NCBI GenBank assembly: GCA_965237565.1
Contig: OZ250145.1
Coordinates: 372,001-436,000 of the forward strand
Origin: JANQSP01 sp965237565
GTDB taxonomy: Bacteria; Bdellovibrionota; Bdellovibrionia; Bdellovibrionales; UBA1609
Direction of reading: 5' to 3'
DNA: 64,000 bases
Shown: positions 8,430 through 18,057 of the stretch, piece by piece
Layout of the letters: each line of letters opens with the position of its first letter
Position numbering within the stretch: position 1 is the stretch's first letter
The notes under the pieces: generated by a model
Seen by the model: the letters and a program-made list of their open reading frames with translations, nothing else
What the model was told of the DNA's origin: nothing
The model's database searches: none
Translations under genes and position numbers: made by a program

Positions 8430-11255
8430 TTAAGAGAATTTTAGCTCCTTTTCCTTCAAAAATTTCTTAAGAAAACTTCCCGTGAAGCCAAGAGAAGAGT
8501 TTGCCAAATCCGTCGGGGAACCTTGGATCAGTATCTCCCCTCCCTTTGAACCGGCTAGGGGTCCTATATCAATCAGATAATCAGAGTGGCGGATCACTTC
8601 CAGATTGTGTTCAATGAGCAAAACACTGTTTCCTTTTTCTACCAAATCTCTGAGAAGTTTTAGCAACAACCTCACTTCACGGAAATGAAGACCCAGTGTG
8701 GGTTCATCCAAAATATACAAGATGGCTTGCGAGTGATGATCAAGAAATTCGCGAGCCAGTTTGAGTCTCTGAGATTCTCCTCCCGACAAGGTAGAAAGAC
8801 TTTGTCCCAAGACCAAATACTCAAGACCCACTTTCTTTAGCAAAAAAAGAGGTTGATAAATAGAGGGAAAGGAAACAAAAAATTCCAGTGCTTTTTCGAC
8901 CGTCAAGTTCAGAATCTGATCAATATTTTTTCCTCGCCACTTCAGGTCCAAAATTTCTTTCTTAAACCTCTTCCCTCCGCATTCTTCACAAGGAATTTTT
9001 ACTGGGTCCATAAAGACCATCTCAATTTCTTGGTAACCAAGCCCTCGACAATGAAAACAACGTCCTCCTTCCACATGTAAACTAAAGGAACCGGGGCGGA
9101 TGACAGTATGGAGTTTTTTTCTCTCACTCTCCTCAGACAACAACTGCCGAATGGAATCGTAAAACTTTAAATAGGTGACCGGCATGCTTCTCTTGATTCT
9201 TTCCACCGGAGAGGGATCCACAAAAATGACTTTCTTTAGATGTTCGATTCCCTTTATTTCAGAAAAAGGCAAGCCACTGATAACTTTTTTTCCAAAAGCT
9301 CTGGCGAGGGCCGGGTAAAGGGTACGGGTAACAAGAGTGGATTTTCCAGACCCGCTCACTCCCGTAACAGTTACCAAGCGATTGAGGGGTACTCGCAGAT
9401 GAACATTTTTTAAATTGTATCCTTTGCATCCTGATATTTCCAAAACATACCTGTGGCTTTTTTGCTTGATCTCCTTGGCCGGAAAAAGCCTCTTGTTTAT
9501 TTTTTTGTCTGTCAGATAAGCACTTGTCTGGGAGGAAGAGGCTTTTAGAAAATGATCCTTCGAACCAGCAAAGACAATTTTTCCTCCGTAAACCCCCGAT
9601 TGAGGGCCCAGTTCCACAATAAAAGAAGCTGCCTTGATCACCTCAGGATCATGCTCCACCACAATGAGCGTATTTCCTAGGCGATTGATCCCTTTTAACA
9701 ATTCGATCAACTGGACAGTGTCCTTGGGATGAAGCCCCACGGTGGGTTCGTCCAGAACATAAAGCACTTGGGAAAGTCCCAATCCCAGTTGATGAACCAA
9801 ATTCAATCTCTGAAATTCTCCGCTCGAAAGAGTTTTAACGAGACGATCCAGACCCAGATAATCCAGGCCAATATGGCGTAATCGTCTCAGAAGCAACATG
9901 ATTTTTTCTATAACAGAAGCCAGTTTTTTATTCTGTTCCAGTTTTTTTTGCTGAAAAAACTCGATCAAAGAACTTACGTCCATAGAAAAAAGATCCGGAA
10001 GATTTTTCCCATGAAAAAACACATAAGAGACTGCCTTTTGAAAACGAGTCCCTTCGCAGTTTAAGCAAAGAAAAGAATTTTTGTAACGAGAGAGCAAAAT
10101 TCGAATATGAAATTTGTATTTTTTTGTCTCCAAATAATCAAAAAACCCCTTCACTCCCCAAAAGGATCCAGAGCCTTCCCAAATCATTTTCTTGTGCGTA
10201 GAGGAAAGCTTTTCCCAAGGACGATGAAGGTCAATTTTTTTAACTTTGCAAAATTGCTTCAATTGTCTGCGTTCCATTGAAGTGCTGGGCGTGGTAAAGG
10301 GATGAATTGCTCCCTGTGCGAGGGATTTTTTGGGATACAAAACAACTTTTTTTTCGTCTATGGCTAAGCAACTGCCAAAACCCTTGCAATCGGGACAAGC
10401 TCCCAGAGAAGAATTGAAATTAAATAAGGAAGGCTGGAGGGGAAAGGGAAATGTGTAGCCACAAAGCGGACAAAGCTTTTGTTCGCCCAAATGCAAAATC
10501 CCGCCGTTGAGGCTGACCACTTTCACATATCCTGTGAATTTTTGATTGTTGTATTTTAGGTAAATTTGATTGGCCAGTCGCAAGGAATCAATGAGTCTCG
10601 CCTCTTCTTTAAAAAGCAAGCGATCCAAGACAAGGTAGAAGTTTTTTTTTGGCAAAGATGCTAGCAAACGCAATTCTCGAATGACCGGAAAATTTGTTTT
10701 TGTTCTCTTGTCCCACCAACAAATTCGACTGAATCCATCTTGCAAAAGAGTTGTTTTTAATGAAGTTTTTTTTTCACTTATCGCCTGTTCCTCCAAAGGC
10801 ACAAGCAACATTCCTTTTTGTCCTTTAAAATTTTCCAATATTTTTTGAGCACCTTGTTTGGGAGAATAAGCTTGAAGGGGAAGCTGATCCTTTGGGCAAA
10901 AAGGAACTCCGGCAGAAGAGAACAAGACACGAAAACATTCTGCCAAGTCTGTTAAAGTGGCGACGGTGGGTCTTGAAGAACGAATGGAATTTTTTTGTTC
11001 CAAAGCCAAGGTAGGAGGAATGTTTTCCATTTGATCAACCAACGGTTTGGGAAGCTCTTGAATATATTGTCTAGCGTAATTAGAGAGAGTTTGTGTGTAG
11101 TATCTTTGCCCTCCTGCAAACAAAGTCTCAAAAGCCAAAGAACTTTTTCCAGATCCACTGGGGCCACAAAGGACGGTAAAAGAGCCAAGAGGAATTTTCA
11201 GATGATTGATTTGTAAATTGTTTTGTTTGGCTCCCTTGATTTCAATTTGCTTCAC
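8430..11255 (-). CDS. uvrA: Excinuclease ABC subunit A (UvrA family), somewhat divergent
   Basis: 941 residues, the normal UvrA length. UvrA is the DNA damage-sensing ATPase that loads UvrB in nucleotide excision repair. Two ABC halves: Walker A GPSGSGKSS at 31-39 and GVSGSGKST near 630-638; signatures LSSGEFQRL near 477 and LSGGESQRL near 822; Walker B VLDEPTVGLH and ILDEPTLGLH. Zinc-binding pairs CPLC...CPDC (about 260-290), CLNC, and CFHC...CEEC (about 715-745) are present. The first signature has Ser for the usual Gly, and the UvrB-binding region is poorly conserved. GTG start at 11255 overlaps the PBP stop as GTGA, so the two are translationally coupled. A UvrA2-type paralogue is the alternative. 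Confidence 0.9.
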   Translation of the reverse strand: MKQIEIKGAKQNNLQINHLKIPLGSFTVLCGPSGSGKSSLAFETLFAGGQRYYTQTLSNYARQYIQELPKPLVDQMENIPPTLALEQKNSIRSSRPTVATLTDLAECFRVLFSSAGVPFCPKDQLPLQAYSPKQGAQKILENFKGQKGMLLVPLEEQAISEKKTSLKTTLLQDGFSRICWWDKRTKTNFPVIRELRLLASLPKKNFYLVLDRLLFKEEARLIDSLRLANQIYLKYNNQKFTGYVKVVSLNGGILHLGEQKLCPLCGYTFPFPLQPSLFNFNSSLGACPDCKGFGSCLAIDEKKVVLYPKKSLAQGAIHPFTTPSTSMERRQLKQFCKVKKIDLHRPWEKLSSTHKKMIWEGSGSFWGVKGFFDYLETKKYKFHIRILLSRYKNSFLCLNCEGTRFQKAVSYVFFHGKNLPDLFSMDVSSLIEFFQQKKLEQNKKLASVIEKIMLLLRRLRHIGLDYLGLDRLVKTLSSGEFQRLNLVHQLGLGLSQVLYVLDEPTVGLHPKDTVQLIELLKGINRLGNTLIVVEHDPEVIKAASFIVELGPQSGVYGGKIVFAGSKDHFLKASSSQTSAYLTDKKINKRLFPAKEIKQKSHRYVLEISGCKGYNLKNVHLRVPLNRLVTVTGVSGSGKSTLVTRTLYPALARAFGKKVISGLPFSEIKGIEHLKKVIFVDPSPVERIKRSMPVTYLKFYDSIRQLLSEESERKKLHTVIRPGSFSLHVEGGRCFHCRGLGYQEIEMVFMDPVKIPCEECGGKRFKKEILDLKWRGKNIDQILNLTVEKALEFFVSFPSIYQPLFLLKKVGLEYLVLGQSLSTLSGGESQRLKLAREFLDHHSQAILYILDEPTLGLHFREVRLLLKLLRDLVEKGNSVLLIEHNLEVIRHSDYLIDIGPLAGSKGGEILIQGSPTDLANSSLGFTGSFLKKFLKEKELKFS

Positions 11256-13918
11256 TGAGAAAGATCCTCTCTTAAAAATTCCTGCTCTTCTTCTGTTTCG
11301 TCTTGGCTGTTTAGCTGTGGTTGGCTTCCCTCGATAAATGCCTGCCTGACAATTTTATTGGATTGTAAAGAAACAAGCTGACCGGTTTCATTGTCAATGT
11401 TGGTGAAAAGAATTCCCTCTGGCACATCAAAATCTTGAATCTCTTTTTCTTCTAGCATTTGTTTCATCAATTCTCTCCATATAGGAAGAGCGGCTCTGGC
11501 TCCGGTTTCTCCTTTGCCAAGACTTTGTTCATTGTCAAAGCCCACCCACACCCCTGCCACAATCTCTGGAGTGTATCCAATAAACCAAGCATCATAATAA
11601 CCATTGGTGGTTCCTGTCTTCCCCGCCACTGGTTGTTGTTTCATTTTGGCTCCAGATCCCGTTCCTTCCGGCTCTGCAATGGCTGCACTCAATAGAGAAG
11701 TCATCAAAAAAGCTGTTTGTTTTGAGATCAATTGATTGGGATTTTGAAAGAAAAAAGAAGGTTCTTTTTTGGCACTGGGTTTTTTGATTTTTTCTGTTTC
11801 TGTCTTCGCTTTTGCGTCGAAAAATTTTTTTCTTCGCTCTTCATCAAAAGATTTCCACACAAGCATTTCTTTTTCAAAACGAAGATCTAAACTCAATTTT
11901 TTCAACAAAGTTTCTTGGTTTAGAGCCACCACTTCATGAACAATAAGAGGATGAATATCCAAACCCAAGCGACCAAAGACTGAAAACACTTTTGTCATTT
12001 CGTAGAGGGTGACACTGCTAGAACCCAAGGCCAATGTGTAATCTGGATTCAAGGGACTAAAAATTCCCAACCTTCTAGAGTAATCAATCACCCATTCCAC
12101 ACCGATGTTTTCAATGATTTTCACGGTGGGAACATTCATAGACCGAATGAATGCGTTTCGAAACAAAATGTCTCCCGAAAAGCGTTGAGAATAATTGCCA
12201 GGCTTCCATTGCTTTTGCTCTGTTATTTCTTTTGTTTTTTGATTTTCTTTTTCTAGCATTTGGTTTTTTTTACTTTCCTGCATCGGGTCCAATTTTTTTT
12301 GTTCGTCATAAACGATGGGAGCATCGATGATAATACTTGCTGGCGTAAAGCCCTTATCCAAAGCGGCGACATAAACGATGGGCTTAAAAACAGATCCGGT
12401 TTGCCTAGCCGCTTGATAGACTCGGTTAAATTGAGAACGATCAAAGCTATATCCTCCCACCAGTGCCAAGATATCTCCTGTCTTTTGATCCAAAACGATC
12501 ACCGCACCCTCTACCAAAGGTTCTTGCTCCAAGGAAAGAGTAATGAGAGTGATTTCTTTTTCAGGAGAAGGATTCATCTCCTGAATCTCTACCCAGATTA
12601 TATCCCCTTTTTTTAGAACCAATGAGGGTTTGCGAAGCGATGTGTATTTGAAACTGATCTTTGGATCTGGCTTTCTGGCCCACTCCATATTTTTGATCGG
12701 AATGACCCCAGTTTTATCGAAAGGCAATTGCACTTGCACTTCTTTTTTTTCATCGTCCACGGATAGGACCACCCCCTTTAGCCGTTCTCCTTTTTTTAGC
12801 TGAGGGATTGGTTCAAAAACATCCATGATTTCATAAAAGCCATTTGCTAAAAATTGAACTGGTGGCAAGAGCCGAAAAGTTGTTTTCTGATTGATGAAAA
12901 GTTTTTCTTCTTCTTCCAAAAATTTTTCAATCACTTCTTCTGACTGCAAATTTGATAAGGGCCCTCGAAACCCCTGCCTTTTATCCAAATCTCTCAAACC
13001 TTTTTGAAGATTTTCACGAGCAAAAATTTGGCTTTGAATATCCATGCTGGTTTGAATTTTCAATCCCCCAGTTAGAACCTTTTTCTCCCCAATCTGCTCA
13101 ACGAGAACTTGACGAATGGTCTCCAAATAATAAGGAGCTTTTTTTTGGTATTGTTTTCTTAGATAAATTTTTAGCTGGAACTTGGCGACTTCTTCTTTTT
13201 TCTCTGAATCAATGTAGGATTCTTCAACCATTCTTTGCAAAACATAAAGCTGGCGTTCTTTTGCTTTTTTCGGATTATAAATGGGGGAAAAACTGGAGGG
13301 AGCGGGAGGCAAGCCAGCCAAGGTAGAGATTTCGGCCAAAGTCAGGTCTTCTGGTTTTTTTCTGAAGTAAATCTCGGATGCCATGCCCACTCCATAAGCT
13401 CCATGGCCAAAATAGATCTGGTTTAAATATAGATACAAGATATCTTCTTTGCTCAATTGGTTTTCCATGCGAAAAGCTAAAATAGCTTCCTTGAGTTTGC
13501 GAGTGTATGTCTTCTCAGAGGACAGAAGCAAAGATCGAGCAACTTGCTGGGTGATGGTGCTTCCTCCTTGGACTTTTTTCCCAGCTCTAAGATTTGCCAA
13601 AAAAGCTCGAAAGACCGCCTTATAGTTGACTCCCTTGTGTTCAAAAAACCTAGCGTCCTCCGCAGAGACAAAGGCTTCAATCAAAAACTTGGGAAACTTT
13701 TGGTACGGAATCAAAATGCGACGCTCTTTAAAAAATTCTCCCACCTTTTCCCCATTGCGATCGAAGACAAAAGATACCAAAGAGGGCTTATAATCCGTAA
13801 GCTTTGTAATTTTTGGAAGAGAACGAATTAAAAAAAAAATGTAGAGAGAGAAAACAAAGAAGAGGCCCAAGATCGATATGAATAGGAAAAAAATGAGAAA
13901 TTTTTTGTTACGTAGCAC
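11252..13918 (-). CDS. mrcA: Class A penicillin-binding protein 1A
   Basis: 888 residues. A bifunctional peptidoglycan synthase anchored by one N-terminal membrane helix (residues 7-32), with the catalytic parts in the periplasm. Glycosyltransferase 51 motifs: EDARFFEHKG near 85 and GGSTITQQVAR near 118. An inserted OB-like region (about 370-450) is typical of PBP1A. Transpeptidase motifs: SVFK near 506 (nucleophile Ser), SMN near 592 and KTGT near 765. The C-terminal tail is acidic and Gln/Glu-rich. Coupled to uvrA downstream. A 173-base AT-rich region separates it from the divergent coiled-coil gene and should hold the promoters of both. The LpoA-like lipoprotein at 42549 may be a partner, by analogy. 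Confidence 0.93.
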   Translation of the reverse strand: MLRNKKFLIFFLFISILGLFFVFSLYIFFLIRSLPKITKLTDYKPSLVSFVFDRNGEKVGEFFKERRILIPYQKFPKFLIEAFVSAEDARFFEHKGVNYKAVFRAFLANLRAGKKVQGGSTITQQVARSLLLSSEKTYTRKLKEAILAFRMENQLSKEDILYLYLNQIYFGHGAYGVGMASEIYFRKKPEDLTLAEISTLAGLPPAPSSFSPIYNPKKAKERQLYVLQRMVEESYIDSEKKEEVAKFQLKIYLRKQYQKKAPYYLETIRQVLVEQIGEKKVLTGGLKIQTSMDIQSQIFARENLQKGLRDLDKRQGFRGPLSNLQSEEVIEKFLEEEEKLFINQKTTFRLLPPVQFLANGFYEIMDVFEPIPQLKKGERLKGVVLSVDDEKKEVQVQLPFDKTGVIPIKNMEWARKPDPKISFKYTSLRKPSLVLKKGDIIWVEIQEMNPSPEKEITLITLSLEQEPLVEGAVIVLDQKTGDILALVGGYSFDRSQFNRVYQAARQTGSVFKPIVYVAALDKGFTPASIIIDAPIVYDEQKKLDPMQESKKNQMLEKENQKTKEITEQKQWKPGNYSQRFSGDILFRNAFIRSMNVPTVKIIENIGVEWVIDYSRRLGIFSPLNPDYTLALGSSSVTLYEMTKVFSVFGRLGLDIHPLIVHEVVALNQETLLKKLSLDLRFEKEMLVWKSFDEERRKKFFDAKAKTETEKIKKPSAKKEPSFFFQNPNQLISKQTAFLMTSLLSAAIAEPEGTGSGAKMKQQPVAGKTGTTNGYYDAWFIGYTPEIVAGVWVGFDNEQSLGKGETGARAALPIWRELMKQMLEEKEIQDFDVPEGILFTNIDNETGQLVSLQSNKIVRQAFIEGSQPQLNSQDETEEEQEFLREDLSQ

Positions 13919-14160
13919 TTAAGAACTCCTCAAAATTTAGACGATTTAAGGGATTTCTTTATTAAAAATCAAGGATTTTCAAAAGACTCCTATTGTTTCA
14001 TTAAAAAAAGGGCAAGGTCAAAAGCTTTTTCCATTTTCACACTAAAGTATAAAAGCAAAAATGCCGATCCTTATGTTTCGACGTCTTCAGTTTGAAGATT
14101 TACATCCAGTTTGTCATCCTTAGGTTTGTCGTTCTCACAGATTTTTTAAGAGGAGGTTTT

Positions 14161-15399
14161 ATGTTCCGCTATCTTTTTTTTCTAGGTCTTTTTTTTGCTC
14201 TCACCAGCGGGGCAAAAACAGAAATAGAAAAAGCCCTCACGGACCAAGCCTGTAAAAAGAACCCCGCAAAGTGTCTTGAGATATTGCAAAAGTCAGAGGA
14301 AGAGCAAAGAAAATGGGAAGACGTAAAAGATGCATCGGAACGAGAAAGACAAGATAAAAAAGGCATACAACAAGAACTCCTAGACAGGAGAACAGATAGA
14401 CAGCAGATCTGTATGGATGCTTCTAGAGAGATTCAGGATAGTTTGAAAGAAGACAAGGATAAGAAAAAACAACAGAAAGAAAAATTTTACGACGTAGAAG
14501 AAGAAATTTCCGAATTGGAACAAAAACTAACCGAACAGAAAAATGAAATGTTGGAAAAAAGGGAAGATCTGAAAAAGGATTATGATGAGAAAATTGCAGA
14601 TTTTCGAAAAGAATCAGATGAAAAAAGCAAAGAAATTGATGAACAAATAGACGAAATAAAAGATCAAGTTAGCAAGTTCTCTGATAAATTGCACGAAATA
14701 GAAGAGCAAATGATTACTGTCCATTTCGAAGGCTTTAAGAAGCAAAGAGAATTTTTTGATACCTGTTACACGCAAGCTCTTAAGTTCGCAAGGGAAAAAA
14801 GACAACAATACAAGAGAAAAGTCAAAACAGGAAGAGCAAAACAACGTAATTTTGGAGCCTTGATGATAGCCGGAAAAAGAAATGTAACAGATAAATTTAA
14901 ACGAATATTTAATCAACAAATCGCACAATGTATAGGAAACTCTGTGGCCTTGTCACATAAGGAGATGATAGAGAAAACTACAAAAATGTTGAAGGAAAAG
15001 TTGGAAAGACAAAAGAAGAGGCTAAAGGAGAAAATTGTTATTGCAGAAGAAAAAATAAAGCAGTTAATGACATCGGAAAAAGTAAAAGCCTTAACGGAAT
15101 TGAGCAGAAAATTGAAAGAAAGTCTGGGAAATTTCAACCAATCGTATGAGTCTTTGGTCTCTCGATTTCAAGAGACTGGGAAAAGCATTCAGGCCAAAAT
15201 AGAAAAAAAAAGAAAGAAACAATCTTCATTTCTTAGGGATAGAGTGCAAAACGTTTCTGATAATGTAGTTATTCAGTCTTTAAAAAATGACTGCAGGGAA
15301 GCGAAACATTTTTTAAGTTTGTTTGCTGAAAAGATGGCTGATATTACCGAAAACGAAGATGAGTTTTCAGACTTCTACGACGACGACAGCACCCAGTAA
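14161..15399 (+). CDS. Exported coiled-coil protein, Lys/Glu-rich, unknown
   Basis: 412 residues from ATG 14161, chosen because AAGAGGAGG stands 4 bases before it and a signal peptide follows (MFRYLFFLGLFFALTSGA). Nearly all the mature protein (about 40-400) is made of charged heptad-like sequence rich in K, E, D and Q, predicting long coiled coils; five or six Cys are dispersed through it (CKKNPAKCLE near the start). The C-terminus is very acidic (EDEFSDFYDDD). No enzyme motif seen. It stands alone between divergent PBP1A and the xse operon. It could be a periplasmic spacer or filament protein; function unknown. Confidence 0.7.
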   Translation: MFRYLFFLGLFFALTSGAKTEIEKALTDQACKKNPAKCLEILQKSEEEQRKWEDVKDASERERQDKKGIQQELLDRRTDRQQICMDASREIQDSLKEDKDKKKQQKEKFYDVEEEISELEQKLTEQKNEMLEKREDLKKDYDEKIADFRKESDEKSKEIDEQIDEIKDQVSKFSDKLHEIEEQMITVHFEGFKKQREFFDTCYTQALKFAREKRQQYKRKVKTGRAKQRNFGALMIAGKRNVTDKFKRIFNQQIAQCIGNSVALSHKEMIEKTTKMLKEKLERQKKRLKEKIVIAEEKIKQLMTSEKVKALTELSRKLKESLGNFNQSYESLVSRFQETGKSIQAKIEKKRKKQSSFLRDRVQNVSDNVVIQSLKNDCREAKHFLSLFAEKMADITENEDEFSDFYDDDSTQ

Positions 15400-15724
15400 A
15401 AGGCTGTACCAAAAGATTTAAATACAGGGCCAAGTGCAAACAAACAGCCAAAGGCCACAGAACTCACCTCTTTTAAAAAACAAAAAAGGAGCAATAACTT
15501 GGGCCTGAATCCGTTTTTGCTAAGGGTGGATAGCCATGATAGCAACTTTAGGCTTCTTAGGAGAAAAACTCTCAAGCCTGCTCACCGTTGCCAGAGACAG
15601 CTTCCTTTCTACTACTTGTAGGATTCACCTTTTGTTACTTGCCCCTTTTCCTCACCATAATATCACATAAAAAAACAATTGTCTCATTGACTTTATTGAA
15701 GACCTACCAGTAGTTTTTTAGGTA
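15400..15724 (+). other. 325-bp intergenic region, no gene recognised
   Basis: Contains an inverted repeat aggctt (15550-15555) / aagcct (15574-15579) with an inner gag/ctc pair, not followed by a T run, so it looks like a structured RNA or regulator site rather than a terminator. TTGACT at 15687-15692 could be a -35 element for xseA, but no good -10 follows at 16-18 bases. No tRNA-like T arm and no riboswitch family recognised on either strand. Confidence 0.4.
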
Positions 15725-16990
15725 ATGGGACAAAACGAGAAAAATGTGACAAATTACGAAGCCTTTGATGAGGAAAAAGCGGATAAAACGGATTGCTATT
15801 CGGTTTCTCAGCTAACAAAAATGATACAAAATTGTTTGGAAGATTTTTTTCCAACAATCTGGATACAGGGAGAAATATCCAATTTTACGGCTCATAGATC
15901 AGGCCACTGGTATTTTACCCTCAAAGATTCCACCTCTCAGATCAAAATTGTCATGTTTCGATCCATGAATCAACAAGTCACTTGGAAGCCGGAGGGAGGC
16001 CTAGAGGTAAAGCTGAAAGGAAATTTGAGCGTTTATAAACCCAGAGGGGAATACCAAATTATCTGTCACCACATACAAAAGCTTGGAAAAGGAGCGGCTC
16101 AAGAAGAACTCGAAAAACTCAAAATCAAATTGAAAAAAAAAGGCCTGTTCGAGAGGAAAAAACCTCTCCCCTTTTTGCCCAAAAATATTGCCATCATTAG
16201 CTCTCCCTCTGGAGCGGCGATTCGGGATATTTTTAATATTTTAAAAAGACGCTACAAAGGAGTGAATGCCATTTTGATTCCTGCTTTGGTACAAGGAGAA
16301 AAAGCCCCTGAAAGTTTAATCGAAGCCCTAGCTATGGCCAAAAAACTTCCACAAATAGATGTATTGATTGTGACTAGAGGAGGAGGAAGTGCCGAAGATT
16401 TGCAAGCTTTCAATGATGAAAGATTGGCAGAGGCTTTGTTTGACTTTCCCCTGCCAGTAATCTCCGCAGTGGGGCATGAGATTGATTTTAGCATTTGTGA
16501 TTTTGTAGCCGACCTAAGAGCTCCCACGCCTTCTGCGGCTGCTGAACTAGTAATGAAAAATGCTGAAGAACTAATGGATCGAAAGGACTTATTGACAAAA
16601 AATCTTTACAAAAATTTTAAAAGAGAACTGCAAAATTTGCGGTCAAAGTTAAAAAATTTCCACTCAGTTTTGATCAATCCTGCAAGAAAAATACAAGATT
16701 TACAACAATATCTGGATGACCTTAGTCTCCGCCTCAAACAAAATCTTTTGATACAAAATAAAAATAAAAAGCAAAATCTCAGTCAAGTTGTTTCAGCTTT
16801 GAATCACCTAAGTCCGTTGAAAGTTTTAAGCAGAGGGTACTGCCTTGTTAGCAAAAAAAATAAAGTCATTAAAGGAGTGCAAGAAATAAAAACAGGAGAG
16901 GAAGTGAACGTACGATTTTTTAAAGGCTTTGCTTTGGCTAAAATTTTAAAAACCTACCAAGACAAAAAGGAAATCCCTAATGGACTTTGA
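15725..16990 (+). CDS. xseA: Exodeoxyribonuclease VII large subunit
   Basis: 421 residues. Large subunit of the single-strand-specific exonuclease that makes short oligonucleotides. N-terminal OB fold (about 22-125: SVSQLTKMIQNCL...WIQGEISNFTAHRSGHWYFTLKD), then the catalytic domain with SSPSGAAIRDI (about 160-170), TRGGGSAEDLQAFNDE (about 219-233), AVGHEIDFSICDFVADLRAPTPSAAAE (about 245-272), then a helical C-terminal part. All motifs intact. No strong ribosome site before ATG 15725; the first 20 residues are a non-conserved acidic extension. Overlaps xseB by 11 bases. Confidence 0.96.
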   Translation: MGQNEKNVTNYEAFDEEKADKTDCYSVSQLTKMIQNCLEDFFPTIWIQGEISNFTAHRSGHWYFTLKDSTSQIKIVMFRSMNQQVTWKPEGGLEVKLKGNLSVYKPRGEYQIICHHIQKLGKGAAQEELEKLKIKLKKKGLFERKKPLPFLPKNIAIISSPSGAAIRDIFNILKRRYKGVNAILIPALVQGEKAPESLIEALAMAKKLPQIDVLIVTRGGGSAEDLQAFNDERLAEALFDFPLPVISAVGHEIDFSICDFVADLRAPTPSAAAELVMKNAEELMDRKDLLTKNLYKNFKRELQNLRSKLKNFHSVLINPARKIQDLQQYLDDLSLRLKQNLLIQNKNKKQNLSQVVSALNHLSPLKVLSRGYCLVSKKNKVIKGVQEIKTGEEVNVRFFKGFALAKILKTYQDKKEIPNGL

Positions 16991-17201
16991 ACAAAAACTA
17001 AAAGAACTTGAAAAATTAGTGGAAAAACTAGCGAGCGGGGATCTTTCTCTGGAAGATTCTTTAAAATCCTTTGAAAGAGGCTTGAAGCTTTCAAAGGATT
17101 GTCACAAAGAACTGGATCAAGCAGAACAAAAAGCCAAACAACTCACTGGATTCGGGCCAGATGGAGAAGCACAAATGAAAGATTTCGAAGGTGAAAAGTA
17201 G
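16980..17201 (+). CDS. xseB: Exodeoxyribonuclease VII small subunit
   Basis: 73 residues, the usual size. Helical hairpin with the family pattern FEQKLKELEKLVEKLASGDLSLEDSL then FERGLKLSKDCHKEL. It assembles in several copies around the XseA helical tail. Overlaps xseA at its start and ispA at its end, so the three are translationally coupled. Confidence 0.95.
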   Translation: MDFEQKLKELEKLVEKLASGDLSLEDSLKSFERGLKLSKDCHKELDQAEQKAKQLTGFGPDGEAQMKDFEGEK

Positions 17202-18057
17202 TTTGTTCCAAGATGAGAAAGCCCAAAAATTTCTGGCTGACTTTGAGCAGTTTTTAAAAAGACACGTTCAAAAAAATCTAAGGCCCGACTCTCGTTTTAG
17301 AGGGCAAAAGATTTTGTTGGATGCGATCAATTATTCCTTATTTTCTGGAGGAAAACGTTTTCGACCACTGCTGGCTTTTGGCGTAGCACAAATTTTTCGG
17401 CTGAAAACTTCAAGCATTTTGCCTTGGGTTTCGTCCATAGAGATGATGCACACAGCTTCATTTATCCATGATGATTTGCCTGCCATGGATAACAGCCAAA
17501 AAAGAAGAGGCAAAGTTACGAATCACCGTAAATTTGGAGAGGATATAGCTCTTTTGGCGGGAGATTGTCTATTTATAGAAGCTTTTCGTCTGATTCCATC
17601 GAATCGAAGTGATTGGAACTTTCTTCTTTATTCGGCTTCTGGGTTTCATGGATTGATGGGAGGACAGGCATTGGACCTAAAACCTCCCAAGAAACAAAAT
17701 ATGCTATATTATAAAAACATGCACTCGATGAAAACCAGTTCTCTCATCTCTGCTAGCATGAAAGGGGTTTTGGCTTTGGTAAAGAAAAAAACAAGAGTAT
17801 TAAAGAGGGTTGAAAAAGCTTCTCATTTGATCGGCCAAGCTTTTCAAATTTGCGATGACTTGCAAGATAGCAAAGAAAAAAAAACTTCCAACTCCATCAC
17901 TTACATGGGAAAACAAAAAGCCATAGACCAGTTGAATCAGATCAGCCAAGAAGCTCTCCAATTTCTCCATTTTCAAAAACCCTCCCCTCCTTTGTTGTTG
18001 AAAAAATTAATCGCTTTCAATTATGAAAGAAGCGAAGTGAGAAAAAATGCGAGATAG
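17191..18057 (+). CDS. ispA: Polyprenyl (farnesyl/geranylgeranyl) diphosphate synthase
   Basis: 288 residues. Condenses isopentenyl diphosphate with allylic diphosphates to supply quinone and undecaprenyl precursors. First Asp-rich motif DDLPAMDN near residue 90 (DDxxxxD type, as in bacterial FPP synthases), GGKRFRP near 50, GGQALDL near 155, second Asp-rich motif DDLQD near 225. GTG start at 17191 inside the end of xseB. It overlaps the lipoprotein gene that follows by 11 bases. The xseA-xseB-ispA order is common in bacteria, where dxs often follows; here a lipoprotein gene takes that place. Confidence 0.92.
   Translation: MKSSLFQDEKAQKFLADFEQFLKRHVQKNLRPDSRFRGQKILLDAINYSLFSGGKRFRPLLAFGVAQIFRLKTSSILPWVSSIEMMHTASFIHDDLPAMDNSQKRRGKVTNHRKFGEDIALLAGDCLFIEAFRLIPSNRSDWNFLLYSASGFHGLMGGQALDLKPPKKQNMLYYKNMHSMKTSSLISASMKGVLALVKKKTRVLKRVEKASHLIGQAFQICDDLQDSKEKKTSNSITYMGKQKAIDQLNQISQEALQFLHFQKPSPPLLLKKLIAFNYERSEVRKNAR

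Noticed and set aside
15375..15575. 66-residue hydrophobic minus-strand frame in the gap before xseA
   Set aside because: Overlaps the end of the coiled-coil gene, has no ribosome site and no family; not enough to call a gene.
15400..15724. Riboswitch such as cyclic-di-GMP or cobalamin type
   Set aside because: Some GGC/GCC pairs resemble parts of these, but the invariant core motifs are absent.
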